From Mixophyes australis (Eukaryota; Chordata; Amphibia; Anura; Limnodynastidae), in NCBI GenBank assembly GCA_036250195.1, contig JAVHZZ010000002.1:367848624-367912623 (forward strand): a stretch of 64,000 bases of DNA, read 5' to 3'. The translations under genes were made by a program, and so were the position numbers. Below are positions 1-8,642 of the stretch, piece after piece. Below the pieces are notes generated by a model. The model saw nothing but the letters and a program-made list of their open reading frames with translations, made no database searches and was not told the origin of the DNA. The number at the start of each line of letters is the position of its first letter. Position 1 is the first letter of the stretch.

Positions 1-2007
1 AGCGTACGCCAGCACCGGAGCCGTCGTCAGGTCTTCTTTGAGCGTCGTGAACGCCTTATCCTGAGCGTCTCCCCAGGCTATGGCTTGATTCTTAGCCGTA
101 GTGGCAACGCCCCTCAATAATTCGTGTAGCGGGCCAGCCACCTTCGCGAAGTCTTTGATGAATCTCCGATAGTAGCCCACTAACCCCAGAAATGCTCTCA
201 GTTCCGTCACCGTTCGAGGGATCTTCCAGTCCAACACCGCAGAAACCTTATCCGGAGTGGGGCTCACCCCATCCCGGGACACAATATGTCCCAGGTATTC
301 CAACCGAGATTTCAGAAGATGACACTTTCGCGGCTTCAACTTCAGGCCGAACTTCTCCAAGCGCTGTAGGACGACGTCGAGTCGATCCAGATGTTCCTTG
401 ACCGTGGGAGCGAAGATGATGATATCATCCAAATAGATCAGGAGAGCGTCGAAGTTCAGGTTTCCCAGACATCTCTCCATTAACCGTTGGAAGGTGGCGG
501 GAGCATTAGTGAGCCCAAACGGCATCCTACAGAACTCAAACAGACCCATTGGTGTGATGAAGGCCGTCTTCTGCCGGTCCTCTGCCGCCACTGGTACTTG
601 CCAGTATCCGCTGGCAAGATCCAGAGTGGAGAAATATCTCGCCTTTCCTAGCGCAGCTAGCGATTCCTCAATCCTGGGCAATGGATACGCGTCGCGGACA
701 GTACAACTATTCAACCGCCGATAGTCCACACAGAACCTGATAGCGCCATCTTTCTTCCGTACTAAGACGATAGGAGCTGCCCACGGGCTCTTACTTTCGG
801 TAATCACGTGGCTATCCAACATCTGCCTAATCATCAGCTTGACCTCTTGGTACAACTTGGGCGGGATTGGCCGATATCTCTCCCTAATGGGCAGACTGTC
901 TCCGGTACGGATATTATGTTCCAGTTCCTCCGTGTACCCAAAATCCTCTTCACTTCGGGAGAACACTTTCTGTCTGGCCCACAATATCTGCTGTAAACGG
1001 GTAACATCTCGAGGCTCGATCCCTTCTAAGGAAACATCCATTTGTTCCAAAATGGTGTTACCGTTCCATTCGCGGGACAGGCTATCGTCACCCTCCACCT
1101 GGACCGCCAAGCCCCCTTGTTGTCCTGACGCGGGTTTGAGAAGTATCTGCCGGTCATCTCCAATCTGTTCTGCTTCTACGGCGATAACTCGAGCGACAGT
1201 CGTACCAGGCCCCATCGTCTGAGTATGGTCCTGCACATTACATAACCGCACGGGTACCCTTCCTCGATGTACCCTGGCCAACGCACGGGCAACAAGAGGT
1301 CCTTCCGCCGTCCGTTCCGGACTGACCGGTTCCACCAACACCACTCTTCCCTCTAATCTCCGGTTTGTCCTCACCTCCATATATTGCAGCACCTCCTGAC
1401 CAGGGGGTACTTCGACCGTCTGTCGATAGTTGGTCCGTAGGTAGCCAAGGAGCTCCAATCCCGACTCAGTCGGTTCTTCATCACACCGTCGTACCATCCT
1501 CTGGAAAACCTGCTGCACGGGCCGGGGTACGTCCAACTCTCTCCAGTATCGAGCCCCTTTGGCGTGGAATAAGGCCTGATCCAAATTCTGTAGGGCGTTC
1601 ATCCCCAGGATCACCGGGCCATGACGAAGCTCTTTTCCACCAACCACCAGAATGCCCTTCTTTCCCAAGGTCTGTCAGCATACTTCAATTTCCAACCAGA
1701 CTACTCCCACGACAGGGATGGGCAAATTGTTGGCGGCGGTCAGCTTAATCCACGTTTGGGCCCGGCTCTTCTGCAGGTGAGCGTAGTTTTCCAGGAAACA
1801 CCGCTCCGACATAGTGGTCACCTGAGACCCCGTGTCCAGCAGGCACTGTTGTGGTTTACCCCCTAACGTGGCTACTACGGTAGGGCACTCCCCCACCAAA
1901 TCAGCAGAGTTGGTGAAGTTGGGGTTTGCCCCCATCTCCCCCGCGGGTGGCCCCTTCACCGCGAGGGACTCTAGTTTAACGGTGCCTGGTTTGGAGGTTC
2001 GGGACAG
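1..2007 (-). CDS. pol: Gypsy pol: aspartic protease and reverse transcriptase, partial, one in-frame stop
   Basis: The frame is open from 2007 down to base 1 apart from a single TGA at 1675-1677. It overlaps the end of gag by 37 nt in the -1 frame, and no start codon is needed if it is made by frameshifting. The protease shows the active-site motif LLDTGSQVT near 1830. The RT follows with APIVLVRKKDG, FCVDYRRLN, STLDLASGYWQ, FGLTNAPATFQ and the catalytic YLDD at 424-435, then IIIFAPT, the LGH motif and FLGLVGYYRRFI at about 120-190. After that the frame leaves the window. RT copies the element RNA into DNA; the protease cleaves the polyprotein. The stop lies just after the protease core and would cut RT off unless read through. 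Apart from it all RT motifs look functional. Confidence 0.93.
1937..1980 (-). promoter_or_regulatory. -1 programmed ribosomal frameshift signal at the gag-pol junction
   Basis: On the minus strand the heptamer GTTAAAC (1974-1980) sits in the gag frame as G TTA AAC. The gag stop TAG (1971-1973) follows at once. After a 5-nt spacer a 10-bp stem can form between TCCCTCGCGG (1959-1968) and CCGCGGGGGA (1937-1946), with one G-U pair and a 12-nt loop. The loop contains GGGG, and CCCC occurs shortly downstream, so a pseudoknot is possible. A -1 slip moves ribosomes into the open pol frame. GUUAAAC is a known -1 heptamer of arteriviruses; use here is inferred. Confidence 0.75.
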
Positions 2008-2879
2008 TTACGGGCATAATGTCCCACGCGTTGGCATCTCCAGCAGCGAACGCCCGGTCTTGGGCCCTGCTGGGACCTGGGGGCGCTTCGCCGTTCCTCC
2101 ATAGGTCCCCCTTCACTTCGGCGATCCCTCGGCCGACGGACTTCCTGCCGCAATTGGGCGACTTCTTCCTTCATGGCTAAGAGAGCTTCCTTTAGATCTT
2201 TCACACAACTCTCCAACGGGTGGGCCTCTGCTTCGGACGGGCTACTGGTGAGCAGGACCTGCTGGGGCGCTACCGCATAAGGCCCGTAGTGATCATCTCT
2301 GTCCCGGGACACAGCCTCCGCTTGTACTTCCTGGAACGCCAGGTGAGGTTGGTCCCGCACCTTGTCCAGTAGAATGTGCCGGAGTGGCACGTTCCAGAGC
2401 CCCAGGGCAAATTGGTCTCGCAGTAGCACATCCGAGTCTCCCATGGCGGCCGACCCCCGTGGGTCTCTCTTCCAGAGTTCTCCCGCCAATTCTAGGAGAG
2501 CGTTGCCAAACTGGGTCAGACTCTCGTCCTCTCTCTGCACACGCCCGAAGAACCTCTTCCTCAGAACTGCCGCAGAGGAGGTGTCACCGTACAATCCTCC
2601 CAAGATTTTGAAGATGGCGTCCAAGGTGTCCCTATCTGTTTTGGGTCGAAGAAGAACCGTCTTCCTGGCATCCCCTTCCAGGGCGTTCAGAGCCAGCTCC
2701 ACCTTCATGGCACCGGTGATATGATACAACCGGGCAGTGCCATGCAGCCGTTCCTGCCAGTCGGCGAAAGCAAGATTCTTTCCATCGAACTTCGGCAGGT
2801 GGGACAACGCGGCACCCACGGCCATCACATTAGGCGGGTTGCGCTCGGGGGGAGGCGTGGTTGGTCGTGAATCCGTCAT
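1971..2879 (-). CDS. gag: Gypsy Gag polyprotein with CCHC zinc knuckle (PNMA-like capsid)
   Basis: An intact 302-residue frame beginning at the ATG at 2877-2879; a GTG just upstream is not a likely start. The N-terminus is Pro-rich and is followed by a helical retrotransposon-gag capsid region (FDGKNLAFADWQERL onward, about residues 32-190). A charged linker comes next. A single zinc knuckle CWRCQRVGHYARNC has ligands C279, C282, H287 and C292 (CX2CX4HX4C) and would bind genomic RNA. It ends with TAG at 1971-1973 directly after a slippery heptamer. The capsid region resembles the vertebrate domesticated PNMA/ZCCHC type by eye; this is an inference. The protein would assemble the particle in which reverse transcription occurs. 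Confidence 0.9.
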   Translation of the reverse strand: MTDSRPTTPPPERNPPNVMAVGAALSHLPKFDGKNLAFADWQERLHGTARLYHITGAMKVELALNALEGDARKTVLLRPKTDRDTLDAIFKILGGLYGDTSSAAVLRKRFFGRVQREDESLTQFGNALLELAGELWKRDPRGSAAMGDSDVLLRDQFALGLWNVPLRHILLDKVRDQPHLAFQEVQAEAVSRDRDDHYGPYAVAPQQVLLTSSPSEAEAHPLESCVKDLKEALLAMKEEVAQLRQEVRRPRDRRSEGGPMEERRSAPRSQQGPRPGVRCWRCQRVGHYARNCPEPPNQAPLN

Positions 2880-2890
2880 CACGAACGCGG

Positions 2891-2908
2891 ATCCTGCCGA
2901 CTACGCCA
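2891..2908 (-). other. Primer binding site complementary to tRNA-Ser
   Basis: In the plus strand this reads ATCCTGCCGACTACG followed by CCA, which is the 3' end of a vertebrate tRNA-Ser (AGA/TGA type) with its CCA tail. On the element strand it is TGG plus the complement, 3 nt downstream of the LTR end and 11 nt upstream of the gag ATG. This is where minus-strand DNA synthesis would be primed. Confidence 0.85.
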
Positions 2909-4299
2909 AAATGTAAGGTCCCTATCGGAGATGTGCCTCACAGGGCGACTAACTCCTAATACCTCCGAATTTACCACGATCCGCGTGGATGACTGGATCC
3001 CACCTCGGTCCCGGATTGGGTTTTCTCCGGACGCCGCAAGTAACACCTAAGAGGGAAAAACACAGTTAAACCGAGTCTACCAAGTAAGGGCTGTCTGAGA
3101 CTACGGCAAAGAACAAGGACACGGTCAGTCCAAGCTCCTTGCCGCCTCCTCACTTTGTTCTTGCCAAGACGCGGGGGACTACAGGCACTGAAGGCCAAGA
3201 CTAGTCCGAGGACTAATCCCGCCTCAAGTACCTCACACACCTGCCGGTGAGGGCCTAACCGAAAGGGGGAATCGAGCGTGATACTCACCGGGACACTCCC
3301 ACTTCCGATCCGGTTCTCCTGCACCTTCCCGACTCCTGCGGATGACAAGAACACACAGCCTCCCTCTACGCTCTCCGTGAGACTAAGATGGCACCCACAA
3401 AACTGGACTGACTACAACGGCGACCCGACCCTAACAACGTTCTAATGGTCGGCAACGCAACTAAGTCAAACACTATGATTAACTAAGTGTGGTGCACTAA
3501 CGGAACTACTCACTTACACGCTACGGGGAACACCAGCCGGTGTTCACAGCCTAAACCGGAGGGCGGTTCCTAACCCCCTCACCCAGGTCGTACCAAGAAG
3601 CTGCCTTCTTGCTATGGAGTCACACACAGGCCCTAAGTACGGGTTCTTTAAGCCCGTCTGAGGCTCAGTAGAACAGCACACTAACCCGCGGGCCGACTGC
3701 CGCACGGAACAGCCGATCGAACTGAACTGCCCGACTGCCTGTACTCGGGTATCTCACACGTGTCCCTACGTCCGGAACCACAGGTCCACCTGCACGAAAC
3801 CGGCTTTGAGGACCCTTGATCAGAACCACGGCCGCCCCTGGAACTGCCTCAAGGTGTGCTGCACTGCCACCGACTCACTCAGCCACCCCCTCTGGGAACC
3901 AGTGTGACCCCGGGGACCTAAGGGACAGGAAAACTACGTGTGTTCTCCCCTGACTATGTGTATGCTGTTACTTACACTTGTCCCCACACAGCACGGGTTA
4001 ACACAGGAAAACCACAGGAACAAGAGCCTACCTTTAATGGGGGCCTGACGTCTTGCCCCTGGACACAGTTATATAGCACACCCAAAATACTGTAATGTAA
4101 ACTACCCTCGCCACACAGACAGAATAAATATACAGTATACAGTACTTTGCCCGCTACTTACCCGAGCACACCGCTGCTAGCCAACCAGCAGGTTGCTACA
4201 GCACCACAGGAGCCTCCGCTCTACTGCACCTCCTAACCACGTGTGTTCACCTCACACAGGACCGCGCCTACACTAACGAGGCTCCCACGCCTCTACCAC

Positions 4300-4760
4300 A
4301 CACCACCAGGGCCTTATGCCCTACACACCATGGGTCTCTGCCCAGCTACACACAGAGCCTTCTGCTCTGACTAATGGGCCTCAGCCCCCTCTCTAACTCA
4401 GGGCTCTGAGCCCACTCACTAGGGCCTTGTGCCCTACTACCTAGGGGTCCTAGCCCCTGCCTGAGGCCTGTGGCCTCCCTAACTAACTGAGGGCCTTGTG
4501 CCCTTAATAGCAGATGGGCTACCAGCCCCTAACCAGGCCCTATGGCCTTCCTATGGCCTCTAGGCCACTAACTACCTAAGGGCCTTGTGCCCTTGTACCT
4601 GGGGCTCAGAGTCCCCCTCTCTAACTAACAGGGGCTTGTCCCCTTTATCATATATATATATGGCCTACTGGCCCACTAACTCGTTGGGGCCTAGTGCCCA
4701 GGTCCCTGGGCCTTGTGCCCCTAATTCACGTGTGCCACGGGCCTTGTGCCCGACTTTATG
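4300..4760. repeat. Array of about 20 mini-palindromes in the LTR
   Basis: Short inverted repeats such as GGGCCTTGTGCCC, GGGCTCTGAGCCC, GGGGTCCTAGCCCC and AGGCCTATGGCCT follow each other every 15-35 nt. They are separated by linkers like CTAACTAAC. Each unit can fold into a 4-5 bp hairpin. The units share the pattern GGGC-loop-GCCC rather than an exact sequence. The function is unknown. Confidence 0.7.
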
Positions 4761-4880
4761 TATGTACTGCGGGCGTGGGCCCGGGAGAGGAGTTGCCTGG
4801 CAAGGCCTTACCTGGGGCTGTCTTCGGGGAGCTTCTCCTGGACTCCTTCCCCGCCTGCCGCTGCTTCTCTGCTCTGCCGC

Positions 4881-5060
4881 CGCCTTCTGTTCTTGATCCC
4901 GCCGGTCTTCAGGCAGCAGAGGCGCTCTTAGCCCTAACAAGGGCTCTCTGCCGCCACTGCTGGTCTCCGCCGCCTTCTGTTCTTGATCCCGCCGGTCTTC
5001 AGGCAGCAGAGGCGCTCTTAGCCCTAACAAGGGCTCTCTGCCGCCACTGCTGGTCTCCGC
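4881..5060. repeat. Two tandem 90-bp copies in the LTR
   Basis: The segments 4881-4970 and 4971-5060 appear identical by eye, both beginning CGCCTTCTGTTCTTGATCCC. The perfect match suggests a recent duplication. The segment lies inside the LTR, downstream of the inferred transcription start. Confidence 0.9.
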
Positions 5061-5156
5061 TGGCTTCTCTTCTGGTCTTGATCCCGCAGCTCTCCGCGAC
5101 ACGTCCTCTCCTGACTCTCTCCGCCGTCGAACTGCCCATGGCGGCGCGCGCGCTGA

Positions 5157-5164
5157 CTTAAATA
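5157..5164 (-). promoter_or_regulatory. TATA-like box of the Gypsy LTR
   Basis: TATTTAAG on the minus strand, about 200 nt into the LTR and followed by GC-rich sequence. It is the only TATA-like element seen in the promoter end of the LTR. Transcription would start around 5130, leaving a short U3 and a very long R-U5. Confidence 0.4.
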
Positions 5165-5364
5165 GTCGGCGCCGCGCTAGCGTCATCACGTAGCGTCGAC
5201 GCGACGCCTCGTGATGACATGGCGGGCCCGGATTGGTCCGTCGCCATGTTTCTTTTTGAAATGGCCGGGAGGTGAGCTCTGATTGGCTCACCGTCCCGGC
5301 TGAACGGAGGGGACCGCCGCCCGAGGGATGACGACGGCCCCGGCCAGGTAAGTCCTCCACAACA

Positions 5365-5468
5365 TCATCATCACGGCCCGACAGTGTCAGTGAGTGGAGG
5401 GGAGCAGGGGAGGGGGCGCTGATTTTGACAAAGTGCCTAGGGCGCCGTGGACCCTAGCACCGGCCCTG
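5365..5468. mobile_element. Right end of a hAT-like element into which the Gypsy LTR inserted
   Basis: The segment ends CTAGCACCGGCCCTG; reversed this is CAGGGCCGGTGC, the same type of terminus as the hAT element at 21442-24150. The left end would lie beyond the Gypsy element, outside the window, so neither the TSD nor the nesting can be confirmed. The next 8 bp are GTTATAGC. Confidence 0.45.
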
Positions 5469-7518
5469 GTTATAGCTGAAAAACTGTTTAAGTGAAAGAT
5501 ACAACATAAATCAAGGTGCCTGGCACTCTGGTGGAGGCTGGGATTATTCAACAGTCAGCATAACATGGGAGGTTCAGTGGTTGTGAGCACTTCCTGGTAC
5601 TTACCATAGAGAAGAGTGCACAGAGGTAGTACATCACAGAGAGGAGCCAGGAGCAGTGGGTACTTGTCACTAGCAAATATCTGGACGTCTGTATTGCATC
5701 ATCACCAGAGATCTGGGGTCTTCATAGACACCAGAGACTTGGAAGTCATCCTAACCAGCAAGATTCTGAGGGTCTTCACCAGAGATTTGAGGTTCTGCAT
5801 TATATAGCTGCCAGAGGTTTGGGGTGTCCATTCCATATCCACCAATGATTTGAGGTCTGCATTGTATGGTGGTCAATAAGATATTATCTGTATTATATAT
5901 GGGTCACTAAAATTCCCTCTGTATTGTACCATTTATGAAGCACGCTGGATGTGCTGTGTAATACGCTTTGGTGCAGAAGAGTAAATGTCACATCAAAAGT
6001 CCAATGTCCAAATAATTTAGAACCACACCTTGATTACATAAAACTTTTCCGTTTTTCTCCTAAAATACTATTTAAGATTTAAATTAAGCATGAGAGAATG
6101 GGGATATCAGTACTGTCATTTTATTTACATGCGTCACATAAATGTTCCTATTGTTATTACATAGGTCAAAGGGCAGCTACAAGTGCATTTCTCCACAGAA
6201 CTGTAATTGGAAAGTGCACACCCTAAAGTATAGAACGAGATCGAAAAAGTCCTTTAGTGCACTCTATCCACTCCTTTAACTAATATAACCAATTACACCT
6301 TGCAAAACAAAATCACATTTTGCATGTAGGTGCAAAAGTAAGTGCACTCATGTGCCCAATCTGCACTCAGCAAGGGGTGGTCCTGATATCCTCCCATCAG
6401 CCAGTGCAAACATTATCACCCCACAGACTGCCACCTTGGCCCACAGATGCAGGCACTTACCTATAAAACTGAGTGCATATGTACAAAACCTGGCATCACA
6501 AAAGAACAAGTTTATTCAATGCTTGTCACAAAAGTAATTATTTATTTTTTGTCTACAAACCTCAGATACAACTTTGGCTCTATACAAAACCATTCTTTTA
6601 TTTCACACATGTATTTATTTTGGCAAAACATTTATTCCGATTATAAACTGCATACTGTTGATGCCTGTTCTTCATTGCACAAAATCTCTTTTACTGTTTG
6701 AGACTTAAAACTCTAATCCATAAGTAAATAAAGACACATGCAACAATTTAAATTTTGACAAAAAGGTCACAGTTTATGGAATTAAAGAGAGAATGTGGCG
6801 GTGAAAACAAATTGTGAGTCAGCTAAGAATTAATAGCAAAACTAAGCAGTGTACGGACAACGGGCACTAACCGCTGGTCCCATAGTCCTTTATGATTGGC
6901 CAGTGCTAAATCTTCCATCATAGTGAATCCGCCCCTTATAGGCTCATAATGACGTGCCCACGCAAAGCAGGTCAAGGGGTCCCCCACACAAAGGGACCAA
7001 GAGCCCGGTTGCTTCGAAAGGGGCAGTGACATGCAGCCAATCAGCGATAGCACCATATGAATTAGTCGCTAACTGCAAAAGCTTTCCTGCCAACTGTGCC
7101 TCACCTGGAAAAGAGAGAGAAATGTTAAAACACAACACATAAATGTAGGGAGGGAGGGAGGGAATTTGTGCAGCAAAAGAAGCCCAACAACCACTTGGGG
7201 AAGAATACATGGGCGAACCAGGACCCTCCACTGTGGATACTATTGGCTGGAAGATATCAGAAGACTTAACCATTAATAGATAAGTGAATGACTCATGCAC
7301 AAACATATGAGTTTAAGTACGTTCGTCTTATGGTCTCTCTTGTCATAGTGTGTACTCCTTCAAATTATATTTTGATGAAAGTTTCGCTATATTGAATTTG
7401 ATTATTGGACTGTCAGTTTTGTACGGACAGGTTAGGTGCACCTGAGAACTGGCCCTGTATAGTAGTGATTGAAAATGGCAGCTGTAACGTTCAGGTGAAG
7501 ATTATCTTTTTTTAAGCT
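5469..7518. other. Non-coding; degenerate repeat near 5640-5880
   Basis: No gene is supported here. Between about 5640 and 5880 a degenerate unit of roughly 30 nt (CACCAGAGATTTGAGGTCTTCA-like) recurs five or six times. From 5880 to 6820 the DNA is AT-rich. At 6870-7110 a less AT-rich stretch contains two CCAAT-type motifs and, on the minus strand, an acceptor-like CTCTCTCTTTTCCAG. The short frame behind that acceptor resembles nothing known to me. Confidence 0.5.
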
Positions 7519-7521
7519 CTA

Positions 7522-7695
7522 GGGTATATTTACTGAACTGCGGGTTTGAAAAAGTGGGGATGTTGCCTATAGCAACCAATTGGATTCTAGCTTTCATTTA
7601 TTTAGTACTTTTTACAAAATGACAGCTAGAATCTGATTGGTTGCTATAGGCAACATCCCCACTTTTTCAAACCCGCAGCTTAGTAAATCTAGCCC
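7522..7695. mobile_element. Palindromic MITE, 3-bp TSD (CTA)
   Basis: 174 bp, almost a full inverted repeat. The arms read GCGGGTTTGAAAAAGTGGGG, then TGTTGCCTATAGCAACCAAT, with a short AT-rich centre. The ends are GGGTATATTTAC and GTAAATCTAGCCC. CTA flanks both sides. A 3-bp target duplication fits the PIF/Harbinger group. No coding capacity. Sister copies are at 23615 and 36823. Confidence 0.85.
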
Positions 7696-7698
7696 CTA

Positions 7699-8460
7699 GA
7701 TCTTAAAAAACGACTCCATACTCTCACTAAACACAGTGCTGTAACGTTCCATGGTTCTAACTCCCACAGCAACTGATCTATATAAAATAAATACATATAA
7801 ACAATTAGGCATAATTTAGTCAGTGTTTAAACATAACATGTAAATAATAAATTGTTAACATGCTAAATAAAACAAGGAGCATATTGCTAGCCAGGTCTTG
7901 TGTTATGTTCACAATACAGATATAGTCATATAAAGAATGTAGACTTTTCCCATACATCAGGCAAGAGACTAGAGGGAACTACAGTATATTGAATGGCTTT
8001 TACATAATGTACAGCAAGCTCTGGTTGAGTTCTTTAGCAATCCAATGTCCGAAGTGTAGCAATAAAAACAAAAGAAGACAAGGAACATAATTGAAAGTAA
8101 ATCCTGTCAGTTGAACAACGCTTTCAACATCAGTATTGTGCCACAGAGCAATAAGGAACCTGTGTAAAATAAATATACAGTGTAAAACTTCCTGATGAAA
8201 GCAATTAAGATGCTTAACAGTTGATGTTCTCACATATAAACAGTTCCACTCTTTACCTCCCCTCTTACAATCCCCTAAAAATAAATGACACCTCGCATCG
8301 CTTGGCAAATAGAGGATTTTATTAAAGCAAAACACTGCATGGTGGAGGAGAACATGATAAGCAGTTTGGCTAGGACCAATGCTCCTAATATCACAGGGAG
8401 GGCAATTTACCCTCTTTACATAAATACATGGGGGACCATTTCACCTGGGAGTACCCTTAT
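7699..8460. other. Non-coding AT-rich spacer
   Basis: No gene, repeat array or structured RNA was recognised. Short frames here lack any family signature. Confidence 0.5.
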
Positions 8461-8468
8461 CCTTAAAC

Positions 8469-8634
8469 CAGAGCCGTAACTTAGAATTCTAGCGCCTGGG
8501 GCGAGAAAGACAAATGCCGCCCCCATAGCCCTCAATTTTAACCAAATGAACCTAAAATATTCCTAAACTGCGCCCCCCTTCAGTGTTGCGCCCTGGGCGG
8601 TCGCCCCTATCGCACAGCCCTAGTTACGGCCCTG
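8469..8634. mobile_element. hAT MITE with perfect 8-bp TSD
   Basis: 166 bp bounded by CAGAGCCGTAACTTAG on the left and CTAGTTACGGCCCTG on the right, so the terminal inverted repeat is about 14 bp with mismatches. CCTTAAAC flanks both ends exactly (8461-8468 and 8635-8642). An 8-bp duplication and CAG...CTG ends are hallmarks of hAT. It is non-autonomous with no coding region. Confidence 0.9.
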
Positions 8635-8642
8635 CCTTAAAC

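Larger units (their letters stand above)
1..5364 (-). mobile_element. Ty3/Gypsy LTR retrotransposon, 5' portion (runs off left edge)
   Basis: Read on the minus strand the order is LTR, tRNA primer site, gag, protease, reverse transcriptase. This is the order of a Ty3/Gypsy element. The RNase H, integrase and 3' LTR would lie to the left of base 1 and are not visible, so the target-site duplication cannot be checked. Gag and pol are in different frames with pol in -1. Both frames are almost intact: the only break seen is one TGA in the protease. That suggests a fairly young copy. Superfamily assignment is firm from the RT motifs; the family is not identified. Confidence 0.93.
2912..5364 (-). 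repeat. 5' long terminal repeat of the Gypsy element (about 2.45 kb)
   Basis: The boundaries come from the TG...CA ends. On the element strand it begins TGTTGTGGAGG at 5364 and ends CTTACA at 2912, next to the primer site. It is unusually long for an LTR. It has a GC-rich promoter end (5100-5340), two 90-bp tandem copies, and an array of very short palindromes at 4300-4760. Short frames within it have no recognisable product. The partner LTR is outside the window, so the ends are inferred from one copy only. Confidence 0.75.

Noticed and set aside
4665..5360. 231-codon minus frame and 155-codon plus frame in the Gypsy LTR
   Set aside because: Both run through the GC-rich LTR promoter end and its 90-bp tandem copies; no domain, and both strands are open by composition.
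6944..7306. Minus-strand exon-like frame behind CTCTCTCTTTTCCAG
   Set aside because: The acceptor is good, but the following frame (GEAQLAGKLLQLATNSYG...) has no recognised family, no clear donor and no neighbouring exons.
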